Made by a program: the position numbers and the translations under genes. The notes beneath the pieces are model-generated. The model was not told the DNA's origin. It searched no databases and was given only the letters and a program-made list of their open reading frames with translations. DNA of 64,000 nt from Phenylobacterium conjunctum (GTDB lineage Bacteria; Pseudomonadota; Alphaproteobacteria; Caulobacterales; Caulobacteraceae), in the NCBI RefSeq assembly GCF_042679085.1, contig NZ_JBHTLQ010000018.1:15396-79395 (forward strand). The letters are read 5' to 3'. How positions within the stretch are numbered: the first letter of the stretch is position 1; every line of letters begins with the position of its first letter. Below are positions 26,685 through 34,517 of the stretch, piece after piece.

Positions 26685-27131
26685 TCAAGCGTCTCCGCCC
26701 GGCTTGCGCGGAACCATGATCACCGCCTCGCCGTCCACCACGGTCTTGCCGGCGACCGTGCAGACCGTGGCGATGGTCGCCTGGCCGCGCTTGTCCTCCA
26801 GGGCGGTGATTTCGACCCGCACCGCCACCTCGTCGCCGATCTTCACCGGCCGGCGGAAGCGCAGGCTCTGGGACAGGTAGATGGCGCCCGGCCCCGGCAG
26901 CTGCATGCCGATGACCGCGGAGATATAGGCGGCCGACAGCATGCCGTGGGCGATCCGGCCGCCGAACGGCGTGGTCTGGGCATAGGCCTCGTCCAGGTGG
27001 ACGGGGTTCGCGTCCCCCGATACGGCGGCGAACGCCTCGATGACCTCGGCCGTGACCAGGCGCGTGGTCTCGGCCGTCTGACCGACCTGCAAATCCTCGA
27101 AGAACAGTCCCTGCACCGGCGCCCCTCTCAT
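26685..27131 (-). CDS. MaoC family (R)-specific enoyl-CoA hydratase-like protein
   Basis: Hot-dog fold protein of 148 residues. The hydratase catalytic motif is visible as SGDANPVHLDEAYAQTTPFGGRIAHGML, supplying the Asp/His pair, and SQSLRFRRPVKIGDEVAV is typical of the second half. PhaJ-like enzymes hydrate trans-enoyl-CoA to (R)-3-hydroxyacyl-CoA, which feeds polyhydroxyalkanoate synthesis; the same fold also serves other dehydratases, so the substrate is not fixed. First gene of the operon with ribF and the S1C protease. Confidence 0.88.
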   Translation of the reverse strand: MRGAPVQGLFFEDLQVGQTAETTRLVTAEVIEAFAAVSGDANPVHLDEAYAQTTPFGGRIAHGMLSAAYISAVIGMQLPGPGAIYLSQSLRFRRPVKIGDEVAVRVEITALEDKRGQATIATVCTVAGKTVVDGEAVIMVPRKPGGDA

Positions 27132-27239
27132 CTGTGCGGGCTCTCCTTAACCCCCCGCGCGGCCTAAGCGAAGCCTTCTGGACGAGATGGGATCGCCCCG
27201 GCAGTGTGGCGAGGCCCGTCGCGTCCCGTGGAGATTGAA

Positions 27240-27695
27240 ATGCGCCCTTTGGCCTTGGTCCTGGGATTGGCGCTGTTGAGCGCCTGTTCGCAACCGGCGG
27301 CCCCCGCCAAGCCGCCGCCCGCGCCGGCGGCCGCAAAGCCCGCCGAGATCTCAGGCGTGCTCACCTTCGAGGGCGTGCTGCCCTGCGCGGACTGTCCGGG
27401 GCTGAAGACCGAACTGGTCCTGACACCCAAGGGTGAGGGCTGGGCCGAGGGGACCTATCGCCTGACCGAGACCTATCTGGAACGCGGCGGGCCGATGGTG
27501 ACGACCGGCGACTGGACCACCCTGCGCGGGGACGCCTCCGACCCCGACGCCACCGTCTATCAACTCGATCCCGACAAGCCTGAGGGCCGTCGCGCCTTCC
27601 TGCGGGTCGGCCAGGATGAGGCGCTGCGCATCCTGGACGGCGACATGAAGACCCTGCCGCCGGGCCTGCCGGACCGACTGGAGCGAAAGCGCTAG
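27240..27695 (+). CDS. NlpE-like copper-resistance-type lipoprotein
   Basis: A 151-residue lipoprotein with signal MRPLALVLGLALLSAC, acylated Cys at residue 16. After a Pro/Ala linker comes the NlpE N-terminal domain, with the paired cysteines in LPCADCPGLKTELVL and the strand YRLTETYLERGG. In E. coli NlpE is an outer-membrane sensor of surface contact, copper and lipoprotein stress, but that role needs the C-terminal domain, absent here. Processing would depend on LspA. Its stop lies 1 bp from the convergent HAD gene. Confidence 0.82.
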   Translation: MRPLALVLGLALLSACSQPAAPAKPPPAPAAAKPAEISGVLTFEGVLPCADCPGLKTELVLTPKGEGWAEGTYRLTETYLERGGPMVTTGDWTTLRGDASDPDATVYQLDPDKPEGRRAFLRVGQDEALRILDGDMKTLPPGLPDRLERKR

Positions 27696-27696
27696 C

Positions 27697-28563
27697 CTAC
27701 CAGACCAGGTCGGCGATGGCGTAGGTGGCCCTCAGGCCCTGGGCGGCCAGCAGCCGCTCGACGGCTTCGGCGTCCAGGCCATCGGCGCCGATGGTCTCGG
27801 CCCCGTGGATGCCGCTGGCGACGAACAGGATGTCCAGCCCCTGGTCGTTGGCGCCCTTCACGTCGGTGGGCAGGCCGTCGCCGATGCACAGCACCCGCGA
27901 CCGGTCGATCTTCCGGCCCAGCAGGGCCTCGGCCTCGCCCAGGCACAGGCCGTAGATGGGGGCGAAGGGCTTGCCGGCCATGATCACCTCGCCGCCCATC
28001 TGGGCGTAGAGCTGGGCCAGCGCCCCGCCGCAGGGGATCAGCCGGTCGCCCCGCTGCACCACCAGGTCCGGATTGGCGCAGATCAGCGGCAGCTTGCGGG
28101 TAAGCGCCGCCTCGAAGCGGCCGCGATAGTCCTCGGCGGTCTCGGTCTCGTCGTCATAGGGACCGGTGACCGAGATGAAGGCCGCATCGTCGGGCGTGGT
28201 GGTGAAGGTCAGGTCCAGGCCTTCATAGAGCGGGGCGTCGCGGTCCGGGCCGATGGTCCAGGCCGGGCCGGGCGCGCGAGCGCTGAGCAGCAGCCGGGTG
28301 GCGTCGCCGGAGCTGACGAACACCGACCAGCTGTCCCGAGGCACCTTCAGATCGTCGAGCTGGCTGTGCACGGCGGCCGAAGGGCGCGGCGCGTTGGAGA
28401 TCAGCACCACGGGGCCCACCTCGGCCCGCCAGCGGGCAAGCGCCCCGGTGGCCGGCGGGAAGCTCTCGCGGCCATTGTGGATCACCCCCCAGACGTCGGA
28501 GAGGATCACATCATAGCGCCCGACCAGGTCGGACAGGCCGGAGAGGAGTAGGGGCTTGCTCAT
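27697..28563 (-). CDS. HAD-type hydrolase, TIGR01459/NagD-like
   Basis: HAD-superfamily phosphatase of 288 residues. Motif I is the atypical ILSDVWGVIHNG (DVWG), as in the TIGR01459 subgroup common in alphaproteobacteria; motif II is VLISNAPRPS; the Lys motif is IMAGKPFAPIY and motif III/IV CIGDGLPTDVKGAND. The cap (about 90-200) is of the NagD class. It probably dephosphorylates a small phosphorylated metabolite; the substrate is not known. Divergent from nothing close; converges on the NlpE-like gene. Confidence 0.87.
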   Translation of the reverse strand: MSKPLLLSGLSDLVGRYDVILSDVWGVIHNGRESFPPATGALARWRAEVGPVVLISNAPRPSAAVHSQLDDLKVPRDSWSVFVSSGDATRLLLSARAPGPAWTIGPDRDAPLYEGLDLTFTTTPDDAAFISVTGPYDDETETAEDYRGRFEAALTRKLPLICANPDLVVQRGDRLIPCGGALAQLYAQMGGEVIMAGKPFAPIYGLCLGEAEALLGRKIDRSRVLCIGDGLPTDVKGANDQGLDILFVASGIHGAETIGADGLDAEAVERLLAAQGLRATYAIADLVW

Positions 28564-28610
28564 AGGCCGAGGCGCTAAAGGCCCGCGCTCGCCTGGTCAA
28601 TGGTCGGGCT

Positions 28611-29879
28611 TCAGCCGACCATCCGAGAGCGGCGGCGGATATTGGTCCGCAGGTTGGTGCGCAGGAACTCGGCCGGCGGATCGGTCTCGGCCAGCAGCTG
28701 GTCGCGGATGGCGCGGGGCTCGCCGAACAGGTGACCCTGGCCGTACTGGATATCGAGCTCCAGGATGTCGACGATCTGACGCTCGGCCTCGACCTTCTCG
28801 GCGATGATCTCCACGCCGTAGCGGCGGGTGAGCGACGAGAAGTCCTGGGCCGCCAGGTCCGGGATGGAGCGCAGCACCAGGCCCTCGTCGGTGTCCTGCA
28901 GCTGCTCCAGCAGGAACTGGGCGCCGATCTTCAGGAACTTCACGTCCGAGCGGGCCAGGTCCTGGAAGTCGATGTCCAGGTCCACGACCTTGTCGAGGCT
29001 GAAGCGGAAGCCGAGGTCGGCCAGCTTGGCCATGTTCCGGGCCTCGACAGCGCCGCGGGAGTCGAAGGCCGCCTGGCCGAGTTCGAAGATCAGGGCGCCG
29101 GCCAGGTCGCGGTTGGCGGCCAACAGGTCTAGGAACTGCGGGAAGAAGGTCTCGTCCGCCAGGCTGGCCGAGGAGACGTTGCAGAAGATCCCGACCTTGC
29201 GGTCGGTCTTGGCCAGACGGCGCACGATCTGCACGCAGCGGAACAGCAGCAGGTTGTCGATGGCGGTGACCAGGCCTTCCGGCTCGGCGACCGACAGGTA
29301 CTCGGCTGGCATCATCACCCGGCCGGTCTCATCGCGCAGGCGCGAGAAGCTCTCGTAGAAGACCGTCCGGCGCTGGGGCAGGCCGACGATGGGCTGCAGG
29401 TAGAGGTCGACGCGGTTGTCGGCCAGGGCCTCGCGCACGGTCTCGAGCAGGGCGGCGGAATGGCGGCCGGCCGGCGTGGCGGCATGGACCGGCGGGGCGC
29501 TCATGCGCTCCTCCAGCCGCTGGCTCATCCGCTGGACCAGGTCCTCCAGCATCTGCACTTCGCCCGACAGCTCCTCGCTGCGGCGGAGCGCATCGTCGGC
29601 GACGGTGGAGACGATCTCGGAGATACGGGCGTCCAGCTTCTCCATCTGGCCCAGCATGATGCGGTGGGCCTGGCGGATCTGGTCGATCTCCTTGCGCAGC
29701 CCTTCGGTCTCCAGCGCCCGGCCGATCAGGCCGTGGAAGGTGAAGCACAGGGCCAGCATGCCTACGAGCCCGGCCACGCCCGCGCCCCATCCGCCCCCGT
29801 TGCGCCACAGCGACAGGGCCAGGATCAGGGCCAGGCTGAGATAGCTGGCCGACAGCAGGGGCAGGGTCAGACGACGCAT
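28611..29879 (-). CDS. TipF-like membrane EAL-domain protein (degenerate)
   Basis: A 422-residue protein with two N-terminal membrane helices (about 4-25 and 32-53), a coiled-coil segment (about 55-130, rich in Glu/Leu/Arg) and a C-terminal EAL domain (about 145-400). The signature EAL is ESF at residues 176-178, and other metal-site motifs are altered (CNVSSASL instead of N-x-S, FSLDKV instead of DDFG), so c-di-GMP hydrolysis is unlikely. The same architecture and degeneracy are known for TipF of Caulobacter crescentus, a c-di-GMP effector needed to place and assemble the polar flagellum; that equivalence is my inference. Start at MRRLTLPLLS, preceded by GGCGGAACG; a start 28 codons upstream is possible. 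Confidence 0.75.
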   Translation of the reverse strand: MRRLTLPLLSASYLSLALILALSLWRNGGGWGAGVAGLVGMLALCFTFHGLIGRALETEGLRKEIDQIRQAHRIMLGQMEKLDARISEIVSTVADDALRRSEELSGEVQMLEDLVQRMSQRLEERMSAPPVHAATPAGRHSAALLETVREALADNRVDLYLQPIVGLPQRRTVFYESFSRLRDETGRVMMPAEYLSVAEPEGLVTAIDNLLLFRCVQIVRRLAKTDRKVGIFCNVSSASLADETFFPQFLDLLAANRDLAGALIFELGQAAFDSRGAVEARNMAKLADLGFRFSLDKVVDLDIDFQDLARSDVKFLKIGAQFLLEQLQDTDEGLVLRSIPDLAAQDFSSLTRRYGVEIIAEKVEAERQIVDILELDIQYGQGHLFGEPRAIRDQLLAETDPPAEFLRTNLRTNIRRRSRMVG

Positions 29880-29983
29880 CGTTCCGCCGGTTCGAATCGC
29901 CAGCAGTATCGGCTGGGCAAGCCCATCAAGTCGAATGATTAACAGTCGCAGAGAGTTGGCCATGGGCAATACGCCCACAACTA

Positions 29984-30015
29984 CCGCTCATCCCCGAGCA
30001 GGCGGGGATGAGCCG
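29984..30015. repeat. Palindromic intergenic repeat, family A, diverged unit
   Basis: A 32-bp hairpin CCGCTCATCCCCGAGCAGGC...GATGAGCCG between the hydroxyacyl-CoA dehydrogenase stop (30023) and the upstream region of the TipF-like gene. Outer arms match family A, except the last bases. Confidence 0.68.
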
Positions 30016-30022
30016 AGGCGGA

Positions 30023-30901
30023 TCAGCGCGTCGGAACCGGGGTGTCGCCGCGGTAGTCGTAGAAGCCGCGGCCGGACTTGCGGCCCAGCCAGCCGGCCTC
30101 GACGTACTTCACCAAGAGCGGGCAGGGCCGGTACTTGGAATCGGCCAGGCCCTCATAGAGCACGTTCATGATCGACAGGACGGTGTCCAGGCCGATGAAG
30201 TCGCCCAGTTCCAGCGGCCCCATCGGGTGGTTGGCGCCCAGCTTCAGGGCCGTGTCGATGGCGTCCACCGTGCCGACGCCCTCATACAGGGTGTAGATCG
30301 CCTCGTTGATCATCGGCACCAGGATCCGGTTGACGATGAAGGCCGGGAAGTCCTCGGCGTTGGCGGTGGTCTTGCCCAGCGACCTGGCGAAGTTGACGGC
30401 GGTCTCGTAGGTGTCCGCGCCGGTGGCGATGCCGCGGATGATCTCCACGAGCTTCATCAGCGGCACCGGGTTCATGAAGTGCAGGCCGATGAACCGCTCG
30501 GGCCGGTCCGAGGCCGAGGCCAGGCGGGTGATCGAGATCGACGAGGTGTTCGAGGCCAGGATGGTGTTGGCCGAGAGGTGCGGCGTGAGCGCCTTGAAGA
30601 TCGACTTCTTGACCTCTTCGTTCTCGGTCGCGGCCTCGATGGCGATGTCGGTGGCCCCGATCATCTGCAGCTCGGGGGCGGCCTTGAGCCGGTTGGTCGC
30701 CGCGTCCATCTCGTCCTGGGTGATGATCCCCCGGACGACCTGGCGGGTCAGGTTGTGCTTGATCTGGCCGAAGCCCAGCGAAATGCGGTCTTCGCTGACG
30801 TCGTGCAACAGCACGTCATATCCGCCCAGCGCGCAGACATGGGCGATGCCCGCTCCCATCTGACCCGCGCCGATGACGCCGACCGACTTGATTTCCGCCA
30901 T
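30023..30901 (-). CDS. 3-hydroxybutyryl-CoA dehydrogenase
   Basis: NAD-dependent (S)-3-hydroxyacyl-CoA dehydrogenase of 292 residues interconverting 3-hydroxybutyryl-CoA and acetoacetyl-CoA. The Rossmann motif is GVIGAGQMGAGIAHVCALGG, the catalytic His is in GLHFMNPVPLMKLVEI with the partner Glu nearby, and the C-terminal domain has GFIVNR-type AFIVNRILVPMINEAIY and PMGPLELGDFIGLD. Length fits the short (single-function) FadB2/Hbd class. Downstream of etfBA on the same strand but separated by a terminator, so it probably has its own promoter in 30902-31077, where a PhaR-like palindrome also lies. Confidence 0.93.
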   Translation of the reverse strand: MAEIKSVGVIGAGQMGAGIAHVCALGGYDVLLHDVSEDRISLGFGQIKHNLTRQVVRGIITQDEMDAATNRLKAAPELQMIGATDIAIEAATENEEVKKSIFKALTPHLSANTILASNTSSISITRLASASDRPERFIGLHFMNPVPLMKLVEIIRGIATGADTYETAVNFARSLGKTTANAEDFPAFIVNRILVPMINEAIYTLYEGVGTVDAIDTALKLGANHPMGPLELGDFIGLDTVLSIMNVLYEGLADSKYRPCPLLVKYVEAGWLGRKSGRGFYDYRGDTPVPTR

Positions 30902-30997
30902 TTCGACAAAGCCTCAAAACTTTGCGCGGCGCCCCCCGGCCACCGCAGATGTGGCGCGCTTTCTAACATGGCCTTGCGAGCCGCCGCCAAGCCTTTT

Positions 30998-31010
30998 GCT
31001 GCGACGCAGC
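30998..31010. promoter_or_regulatory. Palindrome matching the PhaR consensus
   Basis: GCTGCGACGCAGC contains CTGC-N3-GCAG, the published form of PhaR-binding sites in several alphaproteobacteria. It lies about 100 bp upstream of the 3-hydroxybutyryl-CoA dehydrogenase, a plausible target in PHB/acetyl-CoA metabolism. A 13-bp palindrome in GC-rich DNA can be chance. Confidence 0.3.
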
Positions 31011-31077
31011 GTAGCCGCCCCACCTTGCTGTGGCGCCGGGGCCTCGGTTTCAATCCAGGGCTGTGTCTCGACCCATG

Positions 31078-31108
31078 AAAAAGGGGCGGGCCTTGCGGCG
31101 CCGCCCCT
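31078..31108 (-). terminator. Intrinsic terminator after etfA
   Basis: On the minus strand AGGGGCGG (31108-31101) pairs with CCGCCCCT (31089-31082), followed by TTTTT (31082-31078). It lies 31 bp after the etfA stop and would end the etfBA transcript before the hydroxyacyl-CoA dehydrogenase gene. Confidence 0.75.
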
Positions 31109-31139
31109 GATCCTTGGGACCCGTGAAGGGCCGGTCGGC

Positions 31140-32084
31140 TTACTTGCCGGCGGCGGTCAGGGCGTCCATCAGTTCCGGCACGGCGGCCTTGTAGTCCGCC
31201 ACCAGGCCGAAGTCGGCGACCTGGAAGATCGGCGCGTCGCCGTCCTTGTTGATCGCGACGATGACCTTGGAGTCCTTCATCCCGGCCAGGTGCTGGATGG
31301 CGCCCGAGATGCCGATGGCCACGTACAGTTCCGGGGCGACGACCTTGCCGGTCTGGCCGACCTGGTAGTCGTTCGGGGCGTAGCCGGCGTCGACGGCGGC
31401 GCGGCTGGCGCCCACGGCTGCGCCCAGCTTGTCAGCCAGGGGCTCGATCACGCGCTGGAACTCTTCGGCCGAGCCCATGGCGCGACCGCCGGAGACGACG
31501 ATCTTCGCGCCGGTCAGTTCCGGACGCGCCGACTTCACCAGCTGCTGGTCGACGAAGGTGGTCTTGGGCGCGCCGGCGCCGGCGCCGACGGATTCGACCG
31601 AGGCCGAGCCGCCTTCACCCGCCGCCTTGAAGGCGGTCGGACGCACGGTGATGACCTTCTTGGAGTCCGAGGACTGCACGGTCTCCAGCGCGTTGCCGGC
31701 GTAGATCGGACGCACGAAGGTGGAAGCGTCCACGACCTCGATGATTTCCGAGATCTGGGCGACGTCCAGCTTGGCCGCGATGCGGGGGCTGAAGTTCTTC
31801 CCCTGCGAGGTGGCCGGGGTCAGGATCGCGTCGTAGCCGCCGGCCAGGGAAACCGCCAGGTCGGTGACGGCTTCGGCCAGGCCTTGGCCCAGGGCGTCGC
31901 TGTCGGCCAGCAGAACCTTGCGCACGCCGGCGATCTTGGCGGCGGCGTCAGCCGCGGCCTTGGCGTCCTTGCCGGCCACCAGCACGTCCACATCGCCGGA
32001 GACGGCGAGGGCGGCGGTGACGGTCTTGTGGGTGTTGTCCTTCAGCGACGCGTTGTCGTGATCGGCGATGACGAGAACAGCCAT
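31140..32084 (-). CDS. etfA: Electron transfer flavoprotein subunit alpha
   Basis: FAD-binding subunit of 314 residues of the heterodimer that takes electrons from acyl-CoA dehydrogenases to ETF-quinone oxidoreductase. The FAD domain shows VVSGGRAMGSAEEFQRVIEP, GASRAAVDAGYAPNDYQVGQTGK and the ETF-alpha signature LYVAIGISGAIQHLAGMKDS. Start codon overlaps the last base of etfB's stop, so the pair is translationally coupled. Likely partner of the acyl-CoA dehydrogenase at 35883. Confidence 0.96.
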   Translation of the reverse strand: MAVLVIADHDNASLKDNTHKTVTAALAVSGDVDVLVAGKDAKAAADAAAKIAGVRKVLLADSDALGQGLAEAVTDLAVSLAGGYDAILTPATSQGKNFSPRIAAKLDVAQISEIIEVVDASTFVRPIYAGNALETVQSSDSKKVITVRPTAFKAAGEGGSASVESVGAGAGAPKTTFVDQQLVKSARPELTGAKIVVSGGRAMGSAEEFQRVIEPLADKLGAAVGASRAAVDAGYAPNDYQVGQTGKVVAPELYVAIGISGAIQHLAGMKDSKVIVAINKDGDAPIFQVADFGLVADYKAAVPELMDALTAAGK

Positions 32085-32830
32085 TAGAGCACCCCAGCGG
32101 TCTTGAGGTTGGAGACCAGGTCAGCGGCGGTCTCGACCTTGATGCCGGCGCTGCGCTTGGCCGGCTCGGTGACCTTGACCACCTTCAGACGCGGCGCGAC
32201 GTCGACGCCCAGCGAACCGAGCTCCTTCACGTCGAGCGGCTTCTTCTTGGCCTTCATGATGTTCGGCAGAGACGCATAGCGCGGCTCGTTCAGGCGCAGG
32301 TCGGCGGTGATGATCGCGGGCAGGGCCACTTCGATCGTCTGGATGCCGCCGTCGACTTCGCGGCCGACCTTGGCCTTGTCGGCCGACAGCTCAACCGTGT
32401 TGGCGAAGGTCGCCTGCGGCCAGTCGAGCAGGGCCGCCAGCATCTGGCCGGTGGCGTTGTTGTCGCCGTCGATGGCCTGCTTGCCCATCACGACCACGTT
32501 CGGCGACTCTTCGCCGATCACGGCCTTGAGCACCTTGGCCACGGCCAGGGGTTCGAGATCCTGGTCGGTCTGGACCAGGATCGCGCGGTCCGCGCCCATG
32601 GCGAGGGCGGTGCGCAGGGTTTCCTGGGCCTGGGCCGGGCCGATCGACACGGCGACCACCTCGGTGGCGACGCCCTTTTCCTTAAGACGGACGGCCTCTT
32701 CGACCGCGATCTCGCAGAAGGGGTTCATGGACATCTTCACATTGGCGAGGTCCACGCCGGATTGGTCCGGCTTAACCCGGGCCTTGACGTTGTAGTCGAT
32801 CACCCGCTTTACGGGGACGAGCACCTTCAT
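32084..32830 (-). CDS. etfB: Electron transfer flavoprotein subunit beta
   Basis: AMP-binding subunit of 248 residues. It has the N-terminus MKVLVPVKRVIDYNVK, the AMP-site motif MGKQAIDGDNNATGQMLA and the recognition loop LRLNEPRYASLPNIMKAKKK, which docks acyl-CoA dehydrogenases. First gene of etfBA; the promoter lies in the 158-bp gap to the divergent small membrane protein, where AGCTT-TGC-AAGCT (32898-32910) is a short palindrome. Confidence 0.96.
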   Translation of the reverse strand: MKVLVPVKRVIDYNVKARVKPDQSGVDLANVKMSMNPFCEIAVEEAVRLKEKGVATEVVAVSIGPAQAQETLRTALAMGADRAILVQTDQDLEPLAVAKVLKAVIGEESPNVVVMGKQAIDGDNNATGQMLAALLDWPQATFANTVELSADKAKVGREVDGGIQTIEVALPAIITADLRLNEPRYASLPNIMKAKKKPLDVKELGSLGVDVAPRLKVVKVTEPAKRSAGIKVETAADLVSNLKTAGVL

Positions 32831-32988
32831 GGCTTCGCTAGCGCCTCAAATTGCATTGCGGAAAAAACTGAACGGCTGCGGCATAACGTTTCCGACGAGC
32901 TTTGCAAGCTTGGGAACGTACGGCGCCGCCCGCATTTTGGACGCAAGGCCCCGATAGGGGACTGGCCGCCACAGCAGATTGGTCTTCG

Positions 32989-33276
32989 ATGAACCCGGTC
33001 ATCCCCCGCCTCGCCCGCCTGTTCCTGATCGCCTTTGCGGGCGTCGTCGCCCTCATCGTCGTGGTCCAGATCGTCTGGATCAATCCGGGCAAGCGCTGCG
33101 AGGAAGCCGGCAACTGGTGGGACTGGCGCGGTCGCGCCTGCGCCCGTCCCGTCCTGATCTCGGACATCACCGGGCGGGTGATCGATACGCCGGAGGCGCG
33201 CGCCGCCGCCAAGGATCATGCGGCCAGCCAGAAGGCCGCCGCCAGCAAGGCGGCGCCTGAGGCGGTCAAACCCTAA
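32989..33276 (+). CDS. Small membrane-anchored protein, unrecognised
   Basis: A 95-residue protein with one N-terminal helix (about 9-28, LFLIAFAGVVALIVVVQIVW), a short extracytoplasmic part with two cysteines (GKRCEEAGNWWDWRGRACARPVLI is split by WW-DW) and an Ala/Lys-rich tail. The motif of a Cys, about 14 residues with Trp, and a second Cys resembles small alphaproteobacterial proteins of unknown function. Start at MNPVIPRLARL. Divergent from etfB; its stop overlaps the convergent adenosyltransferase stop by 3 bp. Confidence 0.6.
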   Translation: MNPVIPRLARLFLIAFAGVVALIVVVQIVWINPGKRCEEAGNWWDWRGRACARPVLISDITGRVIDTPEARAAAKDHAASQKAAASKAAPEAVKP

Positions 33277-33845
33277 CGCGTCGCCCCGGACTTCCAGAAA
33301 ACCTCGGCCGCGCCGCCGTCATTGGCTGTGCGGGCGGCGACAAACAGGAAGTCCGACAAGCGGTTGAGATAGCGCAGGGCGGGCGCGCTCACCGGCTCGC
33401 CCGAGGCCGCCAGGGCCACCGCCGCACGCTCGGCGCGCCGGGCCACGGTCCGGGCCAGATGCAGGGCCGCGGCCGCTGGAGTTCCGCCCGGCAGGACAAA
33501 GGATTGGAGCGGCGGCAGCGCGGCGTTGAGCGCGTCGATCTCGGCCTCCAGCCGCGCCACCTGGCTGTCCAGGATGCGCAGCACCGAACCCTCGGCCTCG
33601 TCGGGTTTCGCCGGGGTCGCCAGATCCGCCCCCAGGTCGAACAGTTCGTTCTGAATCCGGGCCAGCATCGCATCCAGCGGCTGGCCGGCGGTGTGCAGCC
33701 GCGCCAGGCCCAGACAGGCGTTCGCCTCGTCCACCTCGCCATAGGTCGCGACCCGGGCGTCGGACTTGCTCACCTCGGCGCCGGTCGCCAAGCGCGTCAT
33801 GCCGGCGTCGCCGGTGCGGGTATAGATGCGATTGAGGGTGACCAC
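33273..33845 (-). CDS. Cob(I)alamin adenosyltransferase, PduO type
   Basis: ATP:corrinoid adenosyltransferase of 190 residues making adenosylcobalamin, the cofactor of methylmalonyl-CoA and ethylmalonyl-CoA mutases. Family motifs are NRIYTRTGDAGMTRLATG, SKSDARVATYGEVDEANACLG, FVLPGGTPAAA and ARTVARRAERA with LRYLNRLSDFLF. The GTG at 33845 starts VVTLNRIYTRTGD, matching the family N-terminus, 2 bp after the stop of the HIG1 gene, with CAGGG in position; a GTG 7 codons upstream is less likely. Co-transcribed with the HIG1 protein. No mutase gene is in the window. Confidence 0.92.
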   Translation of the reverse strand: MVTLNRIYTRTGDAGMTRLATGAEVSKSDARVATYGEVDEANACLGLARLHTAGQPLDAMLARIQNELFDLGADLATPAKPDEAEGSVLRILDSQVARLEAEIDALNAALPPLQSFVLPGGTPAAAALHLARTVARRAERAAVALAASGEPVSAPALRYLNRLSDFLFVAARTANDGGAAEVFWKSGATR

Positions 33846-33847
33846 GG

Positions 33848-34048
33848 TCAGCCCTGGTGCCGCCACCAGGCCCCAGCCACCAGCAAGGCCACCGCGATGG
33901 CCTGCATGACCACCCGCAGCCGCATGAGCTTGTTCGAGTAGGATCGCCCGAAGTCGCCTCCGCGGAACAGGGCGTAGAGGCCAAAGCCCAGCGAAAGGAC
34001 GACGCCGGCGAGGGCGACGGGAATCAGGATGTTGAACAGGTGTTCCAT
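33848..34048 (-). CDS. HIG1-domain twin-transmembrane protein
   Basis: A 66-residue inner-membrane protein with two hydrophobic helices (about 5-27 and 44-61) joined by a basic loop GDFGRSYSNKLMRLRV, the typical HIG1 signature. In mitochondria and some bacteria such proteins associate with cytochrome oxidase; in alphaproteobacteria this small gene is often next to the PduO-type adenosyltransferase, as here with a 2-bp gap. Function otherwise unknown. Confidence 0.78.
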   Translation of the reverse strand: MEHLFNILIPVALAGVVLSLGFGLYALFRGGDFGRSYSNKLMRLRVVMQAIAVALLVAGAWWRHQG

Positions 34049-34517
34049 CCCGCCAATTTAGGCGTCCGCTCGAGGCCGCGCCATACCCCTGGCGAACCAG
34101 GTCGCCCGGCGTTCCACGAGCATGCTCACTGATTGGTGTTCGCCCGACACTGGTGGCCGAATTTCCGAAATCTGCTTGGTTTGACTGGAAAACCTGTCCG
34201 CCTGCGGCATCCCGTCGCGGAAAGTTCGCCCTTGCTTCCTCGGGGCAAGCCCGTCACAAGGCTTTCCACCTAACACGTTCGCTGATCGTGATCGCCAGAT
34301 CCCGGTAATGGACATGTTCGGTGAACACGTTCTACTCTTAGGACGAGCTTATGACGACCCTGATTGGCTCCCGGTGGCTCCGGCCAGCGCGCATTGATTT
34401 ATTTGATTTTATGGGCGCGGAGCTCCGCTGGTCGGAGGTCGGCCAAGGAATTTTGGATACCCGTTGCGTAGAGATCCCAAGGCGGGCGAACGCGATTTGC
34501 GAGAGGCTCGAGGTCTG
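34049..34517. other. 469-bp intergenic region, relatively AT-rich, with TetR-like sites
   Basis: Between the minus-strand HIG1 gene and the plus-strand TetR gene; no supported gene. AACACGTTC occurs twice, at 34272-34280 and 34324-34332, and the second copy overlaps TGTTC-GGT-GAACA (34315-34327), a 13-bp palindrome. A further palindrome, GAGCATGCTC, is at 34118-34127. These are candidate operators for the downstream TetR protein. The stretch ATTGATTTATTTGATTTTAT near 34395 is unusually AT-rich for the window. Confidence 0.5.

Noticed and set aside
32898..32910. AGCTT-TGC-AAGCT palindrome before etfB as a PccR/ScfR operator
   Set aside because: Only one TTTGCAA half-site is found, not the two-site arrangement described for that family; left as a short palindrome.
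34058..34315. 85-residue minus-strand frame in the TetR upstream gap
   Set aside because: No ribosome-binding site, no domain, and composition unlike coding regions of the window; the frame overlaps operator-like repeats.
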